From an uncultured Dorea sp. (lineage in GTDB: Bacteria > Bacillota > Clostridia > Lachnospirales > Lachnospiraceae): a DNA stretch of 64,000 nucleotides. How positions within the stretch are numbered: the stretch's first letter is position 1; each line of letters begins with the position of its first letter. Positions 9,201-18,623 of the stretch are shown here, piece after piece. The stretch covers positions 1 to 64,000 of the forward strand of contig URTM01000002.1 in assembly GCA_900550865.1 (NCBI GenBank). Direction: 5' to 3'. The position numbers and the translations under genes were made by a program. Under the pieces are notes generated by a model. That model worked only from the letters and a program-made list of their open reading frames with translations, made no database searches and had not been told where the DNA came from.

Positions 9201-9231
9201 AAAACCCCCGAAAGTCATACACTTTCAGGGG
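9201..9231 (-). terminator. Rho-independent terminator of the cohesin-dockerin locus
   Basis: On the minus strand CCCCtGAAAGT / ACTTTCgGGG forms a stem with a five-base loop followed by TTTTGCTTT. It lies about 100 bases after the stop of the leucine-rich-repeat gene. Confidence 0.85.
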
Positions 9232-9334
9232 CCTCCTCCTATACATATGGATGCCTGCTATCTTTTACCATCCACATTCTAATACAAATTTCATTGTTTT
9301 ACAATACAATTATATATATATCTGTATATTCTCG

Positions 9335-12300
9335 TTATAATACCGCTTCCTTTCCACATACAAATCTAAGCATTTTTCTCAGATCCTGAATGTCTACACT
9401 CTGATCCTCATTCACATCTGCAATTATGATCTGTTTCGCCATGAACTCCTGTTTTCCACATACATAACGAAGAATTAACCTAAGATCCTGAATATCCACG
9501 TTCTCATCTTCATTTACATCTCCTTTGATATATTCCGCTTCCGAAGCAAACTGCTGGATATTTATTTTGATCTCTTTCTGAATGGACTGTCCCTTTATTC
9601 CAAGCGTCAGGGTTGCTGTTCCAGGAAGTTTGGTTTTTACATGAACGATTGCATTTCCTTCTTTATCCGGATTTTCAATTCTGGTAATTTCCATAAAATC
9701 TTCAATGGATGAAGTACCTGTTATCTCATAATTTTCCGCAGTTCCTGCTGTAATGATCTTTATAGGAATTTTTATATCATCCTGGTTCATTACAATATTC
9801 TTTGGAACATCTGCTGTAATATCCTCTACTTCCTGCTGTATTGTCATCTTATTACTGTAATTTTCTGCAAGATTTGTATCCGCATAACTCTTCACATTTT
9901 TATCGATTCCAATTTCATAATTTCCACCTCGCAGTTTTTCGTCAAATGTAATTCTGAATCCTTTTGCAAGAGCACTTCCTGTTGTGTTGTCCTCATCAAT
10001 TGCTTCGACTTTTCCTTTTACAACAGTTCCATCTGTCTTCTTCACTGTAAATGTATCCGCTGACAATGTATCAACTTTCATATATTTATCAAAGGATACT
10101 CTTGCATAATCTTCATACAGTTCACATTCTGTAACTTTCGGATTGGCAGTAGAAATCATAGCAATGTTAATGCCCGTCTGGATTGGCGGCACCGGCATCC
10201 AGTCACTATATACCGTCTGGTATCCATCTTTTTCAAATTTCACACGCCACATACCTTCCGGTACATCCCATGCGTACTCTCCGTCTGAATTCGTGATCAG
10301 CGGATTATTCTGTTCATATTCTCCTGCATCCCATTCTACTTCTTGTCCATCCTCTCCCTGATAGTATATTGTTGCTTTCACTCCCTGCAGTCTGTTGTTC
10401 TCTACTGCTTCGTATACATAGCCGGATGGATCTACTGCCCATCTCAAATCGCAGTCTAAGATCATTCTAAGCTGTTCGTCATACCAGTCATCCAGATATG
10501 AATAGAAATATGACGTTGCAAATCCAAGAGCAAAATTAACAATCGGGCCAACCAGTGGAAACTGAATTGATGTATAAATCTGTGCACCTTTTATAATGGA
10601 TCTTCCAACAATATACATCCAGTATGAACTTTCCAATGCCATTAATGCATTATATCTTTTATCAAATTCATCCACCGGTAATTTCATCTTTAACAGCCTA
10701 TTCTTCGCATCATCAAGATTATATAAACGTCCTCCTATGGCAATTATATTCTTAGATGTATTCCATATTTTTGATGCAAGTCCAATTCCCGGTAATGCAC
10801 CTTCTGCTTCTTTTATCAGCGAACTTTTAACATGAGACACCAGCTTTGATTTTGCAACTTCTCCAAACGTCTTTCCAAGTTTCGGATCATCATAATATTT
10901 CTTTTCAAACTGAATGGTCTCAGTAACGTATTCCCCATCTTTGTTGCAATAAGATTTTGTGTAATATGTTGATGAATCATCGTCTGTTTCAACTTTCAGG
11001 TATCCATCCTTTTTTAATGTATCAACTTTATAATCATCCGGATTTACCTGTTCTTTTGATACGTTAAATTCTATTTTGCTTTTATCTTCATCTGCAAGAG
11101 TAACCTCTCCGCCATAGGATCCCGTATCCGTCTGTTTATCATAAGTATTTTCCGTAATATTATACGAACCATTTTTGATTTTGTCCGGAAGCTCTTCCGG
11201 TGTTTCTTCATTCTCCTGATTAAACTGAACTACATAATTCGTTTTCTTTCCTTTAAATTTAACAGACAATACTCCCGGCACATACGAATGATTATCGTCA
11301 AAATATCCTGTTGCGATCCAGTTCCCGGAATTTGTATCATAAGACGCTTTCATCGACTTCTGTGTACCATTCTTGGTACTTACAATATATACATAATCCA
11401 CATCTTCATTGTTCGATAATCTGACTGAAAATGTAAATGGATATGCCGGATTAAATGATATTACCGGTTTTGCCTTATATGCAATATCCGTCAGATCCAC
11501 TTTATTCGAATTGTTATAATACATAATAAATTGTTTGATTGATATTGCTTTTGGCGAATATGCTACGGATACTACCTCAGATTTCTGTTCCTTTGCTGTG
11601 CCAATATATATCTTTGCCTGTATATTATGCACAGAGTCCTCTGAAGTTCCGTATAATGTTACATTCTTGTTCCACTTTCCGGATTTACTGCTTACTGCCG
11701 TTCCTATTCTGTGGTCTCCGTCATATATTCCAACCTTTGTATTTGGAACTGTCAATCCACTTACCGTGATGTTCTTCTCAGATGTTGCCGACGGTGCACT
11801 TAATGTTACATAAGGGACTTCCACATCTGCCGCACCGATCTGCTCTTTTCTGTATTCTCCCGAAGCTGTAAAATTAATTTTGGCACTGGTACTGATTGTT
11901 CCATATTCAATCGGCTTAATATTATAAGTGAATACACCATTTTTCTTATCGAGCGGTACACGGACTATTTTATCCCCTTCACTCACATTGGCAACACTTT
12001 TTCCGTCAATCCGTAAACTCTCTGAAATATATTTACATCCCTCCGGGATTTCTATCTCAAGATTGTCTACATTAACTTCATTCTTCCTGTAGTCTTTAAA
12101 TTCATACGATCCTCTTACCGTAATCAGACCGCCGGAACTGATTGCATTTACATTCGTGTCAAACGAGCATTTCGAAGAATCCAGATATCGCAACTGTTCA
12201 ATATCTATATCCGGAACAGATACCGTTCCTGTATCCGTAATCTGTCCATCCGTAACAGTGACTGTCTTCAACAGATAATCTCTGCCTTCTTTCAGCATAC

Positions 12301-15058
12301 GGTTCTCTTTGAATTCTTTGATACTCTGGAACTTCCACATGGAACGCTTTCCCTGGATATATATAATGTTATAGATTCCTTTCTCAAGATATTTACTTGT
12401 GCATTCTTTCCCTGACAATTCCATTGTATCGCATAACTGTCCCTGTGAATCATATACGAGAACAGTCGTGTCTGTTGATGTCCGCGGTGTTGTAAGCACA
12501 CAGCCTTTTTGTTGTACCAGAATACTAATCTTTGCACTACATTTATCATCAAGAATGATATCTGACTTGTATTCGATTGTTTCATCCTTTTTAGAGGTCA
12601 GTGTCAGAGTAAGCGTATCATTCTCATTCACTGTTCCTGTATTCAAGACAATGTTCCCACCATTGATATGATAGTTTTCCAGTTCTTTTTTCGTTGTTTT
12701 GTTATAAAGTCTTACCTGATAATTTTGTATGGCATCCTGCTCGATTACTTTTTCATAGCCGTTTAATACTGAACAGCTTTTTTGGAGGTCGTAGGTGATA
12801 CAGTGTGTTGAGGTTATATAAGGGATATAGTGACTCTCTGCATATATAGCAGCCTTCGAATTTGCACTGCAATATATTGTGAGATTACTGCACCCTTCAA
12901 ATGCATAATCCATAATCTTTTCCAATGAATCCGGAAGTTGTATTTTTTTCATTTTTTCACAATATCCAAATGCTCTCCGTCCTATGCTGTTCAACCCGTC
13001 TGCAATTCTTATGTCCTGTAAATTTCTGCACCTGCCAAATGCATATTCTCCTATACTCTGTACACTATCTGGCAATGTTACTTTCTCTATACTTTCATTG
13101 TAACAAAATGCGTTTTCTCTGAGTTTCTCTACTCCGTCCGGCACTTCGTATTCCGTTACATCCGCCTTACTCTGCGGATATCGGATCAACTCGGTCTTCT
13201 CTTTGTTGTACAGTACTCCGTCCTGGCTCGCATAACTCTTGCTTCCGGCTTCTACTTCAATCTTTTCCAATGTGTTTCGACTGTAGAATTCCTCTTTCAC
13301 ATTTGTTACTTCTTTCCCGATCTGCAGTTCCTTGATTGTTGTGTAGTCAAATACATAATCTCCAAGTTCTTTCACCGTTCCATTTACTGTCAGTTTCTCC
13401 AATTTTCTGCAATTTGAAAATACACTTTTCCCTATGCTTTCCAGTCCCTTTCCAAGTATTACTTCTTTTAAATTATCACATGCATAAAATGCGTATTCTC
13501 CTATGCTCTGTGTGCTGTCCGGCAATGTCACTTTTTCTATTTTCCCATTATAATAAAATGCATTTTTTCTTATCTGCTTTACCCCGGTCGATATTTCGTA
13601 TTCCGTTACATCTGCCTTACTCTGCGGATATCGGATCAACTCGGTCTTCTCTTTGTTATACAGTACTCCGTCCTGGCTCGCATAACTCTTGCTTCCGGCT
13701 TCTACTTCAATCTTTTCCAATGTGTTTCGACTGTAGAATTCCTCTTTCACATTTGTTACATCTTTCCCAATCTGCAGTTCCTTGATTGTTGTGTAGTCAA
13801 ACACAGAATCCCCAAGATTTTTTATCGATCCCTCAAGAATGATCTTTTCTAATTTTATACAATTGCGAAATGCAGAAGAATCAATTGTTTCCAAGCCTTT
13901 TCCTAAAGTAATTTCATTCAAATTACTGCAACTATAAAACGCCTCATATCCTATGCTCTTCACGTTATCCGGAATTACAGTTTTCAATATATTCTGGCAA
14001 TAATAAAATGCTTTTTCTTCTATCTCTGCTAAACTTTCCGGTAATGTAATCTCTTTCACATGAGCATACCAGAATGCTGCATTTTTTATTGTTTCAACTC
14101 CCTCCGGTATCTGATACTCTTCATCCGTCTTTTCCTGTGGATAACGAATTAATTCTGATTTTTCTTTGTTGTATAATACTCCATCCTGGCTCATATATAC
14201 CTTATTTTCTTTATCCACTTCTATTTTTTCCAAGGTAGTCAGATTATAAAAATCCTCTTTTAACTTTTCTACTTCTTTTCCTATTTTCAGTACTTTGATT
14301 GCCGTATATCCAAAATCTGTATCAGAAATATCTTCAATATTTCCGAGCACTGTCAATTCAATCAAATTATAACAATAACGAAATGCTGAAGAGCCCAGAC
14401 TTTTCAGTCCTTTTCCAAGTACTACTTCTTCCAGGCTTCCACAGGAATAAAAGGCCTCTGTTCCTATCTCTTTTACACTGTCTGGAATCTCTGCTTTTTT
14501 TATTCCACTGCAGTATTCAAACGCTTCTCTTCCTATCTCTTCTAAGCCTTCCGGCAGTTCGATTTCTTCCAGTCCACCACAATAAAAAAAAGCATAATTT
14601 CCTATCCTTGTAATCCCACTCCCTATAACCACACTATGTATCTCTTCTCTCCATCCATACCATGGCACTTCTGAACTGTTGTTATAATCACTCATCGCAC
14701 CGCTTCCACTTATTCTCAGCTCTTTTGTCTCCTGATCATATGTCCACTGTGCATTTTCTCCACATTTCCCAGAAAGTTCGTTGCTTTTATCCACATTTTC
14801 ATCTGCTGATTGTGGATTTACTGTTGATTGTTCTTCTACAGGCTCACTTTTCTCCGGTTCTGTTTCTGTCTCTTCGTTTTCGGTATCGTTTGTAGTTTCC
14901 GCAGAAATATCTTCCGATATATCTTCAGCTTTGGATTCCACAGTGCTTTCTTGTTTCATCCCTGCATTCTCGTTACCGCTCTCTACTGCATACACGAATT
15001 CTCCGTTTCCAACTACAATACTGACGGTCAGCAATAATGCCAATATTCTCTTTTTCAT
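9335..15058 (-). CDS. Giant secreted BspA-type leucine-rich-repeat protein with C-terminal dockerin
   Basis: A 1907-residue exported protein. Residues 1-25 are a signal peptide and 26-95 an acidic Ser/Thr/Glu linker. From about 95, a BspA opening (GKCGENAQWTYD, ELRISGSGAM) leads into Treponema-type LRR_5 repeats to about 750, typified by LPDSVQSIGEYAF. Then come beta-rich adhesion-like regions, a helical segment with hydrophobic stretches (about 1410-1530), a carboxypeptidase-regulatory-like fold (ITNSDGEYAWDVPEG) and an SbsA-like Ig domain. Residues 1846-1907 are a dockerin with two calcium loops, DVNEDENVDIQD and DVNEDQSVDIQD. BspA repeats usually mediate binding to host matrix or other microbes. 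Lacking its own anchor, it should be held on the cell by a cohesin encoded upstream. It follows the transglutaminase gene by 27 bases. Confidence 0.88.
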   Translation of the reverse strand: MKKRILALLLTVSIVVGNGEFVYAVESGNENAGMKQESTVESKAEDISEDISAETTNDTENEETETEPEKSEPVEEQSTVNPQSADENVDKSNELSGKCGENAQWTYDQETKELRISGSGAMSDYNNSSEVPWYGWREEIHSVVIGSGITRIGNYAFFYCGGLEEIELPEGLEEIGREAFEYCSGIKKAEIPDSVKEIGTEAFYSCGSLEEVVLGKGLKSLGSSAFRYCYNLIELTVLGNIEDISDTDFGYTAIKVLKIGKEVEKLKEDFYNLTTLEKIEVDKENKVYMSQDGVLYNKEKSELIRYPQEKTDEEYQIPEGVETIKNAAFWYAHVKEITLPESLAEIEEKAFYYCQNILKTVIPDNVKSIGYEAFYSCSNLNEITLGKGLETIDSSAFRNCIKLEKIILEGSIKNLGDSVFDYTTIKELQIGKDVTNVKEEFYSRNTLEKIEVEAGSKSYASQDGVLYNKEKTELIRYPQSKADVTEYEISTGVKQIRKNAFYYNGKIEKVTLPDSTQSIGEYAFYACDNLKEVILGKGLESIGKSVFSNCRKLEKLTVNGTVKELGDYVFDYTTIKELQIGKEVTNVKEEFYSRNTLEKIEVEAGSKSYASQDGVLYNKEKTELIRYPQSKADVTEYEVPDGVEKLRENAFCYNESIEKVTLPDSVQSIGEYAFGRCRNLQDIRIADGLNSIGRRAFGYCEKMKKIQLPDSLEKIMDYAFEGCSNLTIYCSANSKAAIYAESHYIPYITSTHCITYDLQKSCSVLNGYEKVIEQDAIQNYQVRLYNKTTKKELENYHINGGNIVLNTGTVNENDTLTLTLTSKKDETIEYKSDIILDDKCSAKISILVQQKGCVLTTPRTSTDTTVLVYDSQGQLCDTMELSGKECTSKYLEKGIYNIIYIQGKRSMWKFQSIKEFKENRMLKEGRDYLLKTVTVTDGQITDTGTVSVPDIDIEQLRYLDSSKCSFDTNVNAISSGGLITVRGSYEFKDYRKNEVNVDNLEIEIPEGCKYISESLRIDGKSVANVSEGDKIVRVPLDKKNGVFTYNIKPIEYGTISTSAKINFTASGEYRKEQIGAADVEVPYVTLSAPSATSEKNITVSGLTVPNTKVGIYDGDHRIGTAVSSKSGKWNKNVTLYGTSEDSVHNIQAKIYIGTAKEQKSEVVSVAYSPKAISIKQFIMYYNNSNKVDLTDIAYKAKPVISFNPAYPFTFSVRLSNNEDVDYVYIVSTKNGTQKSMKASYDTNSGNWIATGYFDDNHSYVPGVLSVKFKGKKTNYVVQFNQENEETPEELPDKIKNGSYNITENTYDKQTDTGSYGGEVTLADEDKSKIEFNVSKEQVNPDDYKVDTLKKDGYLKVETDDDSSTYYTKSYCNKDGEYVTETIQFEKKYYDDPKLGKTFGEVAKSKLVSHVKSSLIKEAEGALPGIGLASKIWNTSKNIIAIGGRLYNLDDAKNRLLKMKLPVDEFDKRYNALMALESSYWMYIVGRSIIKGAQIYTSIQFPLVGPIVNFALGFATSYFYSYLDDWYDEQLRMILDCDLRWAVDPSGYVYEAVENNRLQGVKATIYYQGEDGQEVEWDAGEYEQNNPLITNSDGEYAWDVPEGMWRVKFEKDGYQTVYSDWMPVPPIQTGINIAMISTANPKVTECELYEDYARVSFDKYMKVDTLSADTFTVKKTDGTVVKGKVEAIDEDNTTGSALAKGFRITFDEKLRGGNYEIGIDKNVKSYADTNLAENYSNKMTIQQEVEDITADVPKNIVMNQDDIKIPIKIITAGTAENYEITGTSSIEDFMEITRIENPDKEGNAIVHVKTKLPGTATLTLGIKGQSIQKEIKINIQQFASEAEYIKGDVNEDENVDIQDLRLILRYVCGKQEFMAKQIIIADVNEDQSVDIQDLRKMLRFVCGKEAVL
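13145..13352 (-). repeat. Near-identical direct repeat in the LRR gene, copy A
   Basis: 208 bases almost identical to 13595-13802, at a period of 450 bases (150 codons). It encodes the module around VEAGSKSYASQDGVLYNKEKTEL. Differences are scattered single bases. Confidence 0.85.
13595..13802 (-). repeat. Near-identical direct repeat in the LRR gene, copy B
   Basis: Partner of 13145-13352. A third, much more diverged copy of the same module lies near 14110-14310, so the array seems to have grown by unequal duplication, most recently between A and B. Confidence 0.85.
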
Positions 15059-15085
15059 TCACTGTACTCCTTTCCCTCACAATCA

Positions 15086-16396
15086 TCAGTCCAGTGTTTC
15101 AATCTTCCCACACACATATCGTAAAATCATGCGCAGATCTTGTATATCTACCTCGCCATCTCTTGTCACATCCACAGCCAGTAATTTTGTTTCGTTCAAT
15201 GTCTCTTTATCGCATACTACCCTGAGAACGGTACGCAGATCTTGTATATCTACCTTGCCATCTCCTGTTACATCTCCCTTTACAACCTCATCTTTCTCAT
15301 CATCTGTATATTCATAATCAGCATCATTGGCTTTAGGCAATTCATACAGGAAGTCCCCGCCTTCGTTCGTCGGCAGATTCATCGTATGATCCTCAAAGTT
15401 ACTGTTTCCCACAAGAAAATAAGAATGTTGGAAATCTTCATACTCCTGATCATCCCATGTTGCATCCAGCCAGTAATATTTTCCATCGTTCATCCGAACC
15501 ATATTCCAGGCATGTCCTCCACCATTTGCTATACCTGTCACATACATATTTTCGACATCATAACAATTCATCATTAACTGCATGACTTTTGCATATCCTT
15601 CACATACCGCTGTTTTTGCAGACGTCATAGCACCTGCAATGGAATGCGATATTTCCGCTTCTTCTCCGCTGTATGCATTCTCGTCATACTCTACGTCTTT
15701 AATCAATGCATCATGAATCTTTAATACTTTTTTATATTTAGAATCTGTAAAAGTGATACCCGACTGATATACATTTTTCTGTGTATCTATAATTTCATTT
15801 AATGCATCTTTTCTGTCTGCTGCCTGTTCATAATCTCCATAGCTTAATAACATCAGATAATCGCTCGAATACACTACCATATTATCGCTCCAGAAGAATT
15901 GTGGATTATCATTTCTGAATGTGAAATATGTCTCTACCATTTCTTTTGTAGTCATCTGATATTGCTGAACGTTAATCTTTCCCACTATATATATCGGGAA
16001 CGTATTGTTCAGCAGATATTCTTCAGCATTTTCATTTCCTGTTGTAAATATTTCGCTCGCCTTTTTTAATTCACGGTAGAGATATTGCCGTCCCTCCATA
16101 TTGGATCTTTTCACCATATCCCGATACCCATAATCACCACCACAGCTTAAGAAAGCTTTTTCATCTTTTCCGGCATAATATTCCGCTGTCGTACTCTTCT
16201 GATTAGCATTTGCAATCTGTTCTGCTTCTTCATCCGATATTTCAACTGCATATAATCCCTCTGTACCGGATGACTTTTCCCTTACAACCTGTACCTGCCC
16301 TTGTATGCTGTCATTTATCTGGTCAGCATGAACTTTACTGTGCATTCCACACACCAGACTAACAACAAAAAATACTCCTATAATTTTCTTCTTCAT
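15086..16396 (-). CDS. Secreted transglutaminase/cysteine-protease-fold protein with dockerin
   Basis: 436 residues. I start it at the ATG 16396, which follows AAAGGAG and gives a clean signal peptide (MKKKIIGVFFVVSLVCGMHS...); the frame extends 43 codons upstream but without a ribosome site. The central transglutaminase-like domain keeps the Cys-His-Asp triad: Cys265 in VCEGYAK, His295 in GGGHAWN and Asp311 in WLDATWDD. Residues 374-436 are a dockerin with loops DVTGDGKVDIQD and DVTRDGEVDIQD. Members of this fold either crosslink Gln/Lys side chains or act as peptidases; which applies cannot be told. It would be presented at the surface by cohesin binding. Confidence 0.9.
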   Translation of the reverse strand: MKKKIIGVFFVVSLVCGMHSKVHADQINDSIQGQVQVVREKSSGTEGLYAVEISDEEAEQIANANQKSTTAEYYAGKDEKAFLSCGGDYGYRDMVKRSNMEGRQYLYRELKKASEIFTTGNENAEEYLLNNTFPIYIVGKINVQQYQMTTKEMVETYFTFRNDNPQFFWSDNMVVYSSDYLMLLSYGDYEQAADRKDALNEIIDTQKNVYQSGITFTDSKYKKVLKIHDALIKDVEYDENAYSGEEAEISHSIAGAMTSAKTAVCEGYAKVMQLMMNCYDVENMYVTGIANGGGHAWNMVRMNDGKYYWLDATWDDQEYEDFQHSYFLVGNSNFEDHTMNLPTNEGGDFLYELPKANDADYEYTDDEKDEVVKGDVTGDGKVDIQDLRTVLRVVCDKETLNETKLLAVDVTRDGEVDIQDLRMILRYVCGKIETLD

Positions 16397-16411
16397 TCTC
16401 TTTCTCCTTTG

Positions 16412-16441
16412 AAAAATGCGGAGAGTCACTCTCCCCGCATT
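16412..16441 (-). terminator. Internal terminator/attenuator before the transglutaminase gene
   Basis: Minus strand: AATGCGGGGAGAG, loop TGA, CTCTCCGCATT, followed by a T-run, with the ribosome site AAAGGAG directly after. Position between two genes of one direction suggests partial termination. Confidence 0.75.
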
Positions 16442-16448
16442 CAGCACT

Positions 16449-18623
16449 TTATAAAGCTTCTTCTTTTCCACATACATACCGGAGTACTTTTCGCAAATCC
16501 TGGATATCCAGTTTTCCATCTTCATTTACATCGGCACATATCAGCTGATCGGCATTTAATTCTTCTTTCTCACACACTGCTCTCAGAATCGTACGGAGAT
16601 CCTGAATATTTACTTCCCCGTCTCCATCTACATCACCCTTCATAAGCTTTTGCACATTTAAATCCATTACCTGTTCCGGAACCCCCTGAATATTCCACAA
16701 TGTTCCATCTGTACGGATAGCGTATACCTTCTCATCATCCAGGTCTCCTAACATAATGAGCTTCTTTACATGGTTCAGAATCAGCATATCATTTTTCTTC
16801 ACATTGTAATCATTGGCAACTCCATAATCTTCCAATGTCCATATATTGGTATACCATCCTGCTCCGCCAATTTGAATCGGATTCTCAACTGTTCCACAGG
16901 TATGATCACTTAATCTTCTCCATAAACCATCGGTTCCCTGATATAAACCATCATTATAATTCTTTATATCCTGCACATGATCTGCAATTAATTCAGGTGT
17001 TCCGCCATTTACCCGGTATAATTCATTTTTATCTGTTATGTAATAACCGTCATATTCATGCGTTTCTGTATCTACCATCATCCTCTCCGTTTTTATGATA
17101 TTTACCTGCCCCAGATCATACCGGTTATCATATTCCTTAAAATATGTATGTCCGTCCGTTCCGACATAATAAGCGGAAGAAGCTCCATCTGTCACCGGCA
17201 TAGAAGCTACACCTGTAAATTCATCTTCTCCATCAAAAGAAATATATGTTCCGGCTTTTGACAAATATCCTCTGTTTCCTAATTCTTTAATTCCATCTGC
17301 TACTTTTTCCGGGTCTGTTATCTTTTCACCGTTTTCCAGTCTTCTCCACAGCGTTCCATTCTCTTTCAGATAATATACCCAGTAGTTATCTGTCCAATAT
17401 CCGCCTTCATCCGTTTCAATATACTGACTGTCCGTGTATTCTGCCCAAGCTGTTACATTGGTAAGTACCGGCATCTCTGTATTACATATATTGGTCAGGT
17501 TTCCCTTCTTATCCAATACATACAGACCAGAAAATTTCTCTACATTTTCTGCCAGCTGTTTATCATCTGCCCACAAGCTGTCATCGTCCTGCAGACGGTA
17601 TGTATATGGAATCTCTTCATCTCCAAGATATACATATCCGCTAACATATCTCTTTACATTTTTTGCCACTCTTTTCTTTTCTGGATAAACCGTCCATAAT
17701 TCTCCATTACTGGTCAGTATCGTAGAACCTGCATAATCATTTACTGTAGAATCACTGTCTTCCCCTGTATATTGTTCTGCTGGGACACCCTTTACTTCAA
17801 CCTGAATTTCCTTTGAATTATTTCCTGCAGTAACTTTTACTGTTGATGTTCCAACCTTTGTTCCCAGCATAAATCTTCCTTTTATTGATACGATGTCTTC
17901 TCCAGCTGTTTTTTCAAAATTCACTTCATTCTCATCAAAAATATCACCATTTGTAATCCACTTCACACGGTCTGCATATGCGATCTGCATTTCGTCATTG
18001 ATCTTGGCTAATTTCCATTTATCATCTGTAGATACATTCGTTTCTCTCAGATCAATATATTTCAGATTATCCAGTTCTGATAATACATGGACATCACTTA
18101 ATTCCGAATTCTCATTGAAATAAGCATTCTCAAGATTCGTTGCATACTCTAATCCATCCAGATTTTTAATTCCCATGCGTGACCCATATAAATCATGTAA
18201 TGATTTTATCTCTTCTTTGCTTACTTCTCCATCCGAATTGGTATCTACAAATGGATATGAGTGAAGGATTGCCGCTTTTAAATTCTCATCTTTGAATTCA
18301 ATAATGTCATCTGCACTTTCTGTTTTTATTCCGTTATTATCCTGACTTTGCAGTTCTTCACTCTGTGCAGTTGCTTCACTGTTTTCCGCATTTTGTTCTG
18401 TACTTTCTTTTGTGTCTTTATTCTGTACAGAAGTTTCGTTGTTTTCCTCTCCCACATTCGCTGTCTCTGTACTCTGTTCTTCTGTCTTTGTCTGGTTGGA
18501 AGTCTCTGTCTGATTTACAGTTTCTTTCTGACTTTCCTCTTTTACCATTCCTTCTGCCCATACTGTTTGTCCAAATGTCATGCATCCTGTCAGCACTAAG
18601 GCCACTATTCTTTTTCCTTTCAT
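16449..18623 (-). CDS. Secreted RCC1-like propeller protein with EF-hand and C-terminal dockerin
   Basis: 724 residues: signal peptide (MKGKRIVALVLTGCMTFGQTVWA), a Gln/Thr/Glu-rich linker to about 105, a lone EF-hand loop (DTNSDGEVSKEE) followed by two short leucine-rich repeats (IKNLDGLEYATNLE...), and an Ig-like strand region. Then come repeats carrying the DGTLW-type motif (SNGELWTVY, ENGTLWRRL, TDGLWRRL, TDGTLWNIQ), typical of RCC1-like beta-propellers in surface proteins. Residues 663-724 are a dockerin with loops DVDGDGEVNIQD and DVNEDGKLDIQD. No catalytic motif is visible. The start overlaps the cohesin gene's stop as ATGA, so translation is coupled. Confidence 0.85.
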   Translation of the reverse strand: MKGKRIVALVLTGCMTFGQTVWAEGMVKEESQKETVNQTETSNQTKTEEQSTETANVGEENNETSVQNKDTKESTEQNAENSEATAQSEELQSQDNNGIKTESADDIIEFKDENLKAAILHSYPFVDTNSDGEVSKEEIKSLHDLYGSRMGIKNLDGLEYATNLENAYFNENSELSDVHVLSELDNLKYIDLRETNVSTDDKWKLAKINDEMQIAYADRVKWITNGDIFDENEVNFEKTAGEDIVSIKGRFMLGTKVGTSTVKVTAGNNSKEIQVEVKGVPAEQYTGEDSDSTVNDYAGSTILTSNGELWTVYPEKKRVAKNVKRYVSGYVYLGDEEIPYTYRLQDDDSLWADDKQLAENVEKFSGLYVLDKKGNLTNICNTEMPVLTNVTAWAEYTDSQYIETDEGGYWTDNYWVYYLKENGTLWRRLENGEKITDPEKVADGIKELGNRGYLSKAGTYISFDGEDEFTGVASMPVTDGASSAYYVGTDGHTYFKEYDNRYDLGQVNIIKTERMMVDTETHEYDGYYITDKNELYRVNGGTPELIADHVQDIKNYNDGLYQGTDGLWRRLSDHTCGTVENPIQIGGAGWYTNIWTLEDYGVANDYNVKKNDMLILNHVKKLIMLGDLDDEKVYAIRTDGTLWNIQGVPEQVMDLNVQKLMKGDVDGDGEVNIQDLRTILRAVCEKEELNADQLICADVNEDGKLDIQDLRKVLRYVCGKEEAL

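Noticed and set aside
13145..13802. The 208-base direct repeats as ends of a mobile element
   Set aside because: They lie in frame within the LRR gene and code for a repeated protein module; no insertion-sequence features are present.
16397..16525. 43-codon N-terminal extension of the transglutaminase gene
   Set aside because: It overlaps the terminator and the end of the upstream dockerin gene, and would bury the signal peptide.
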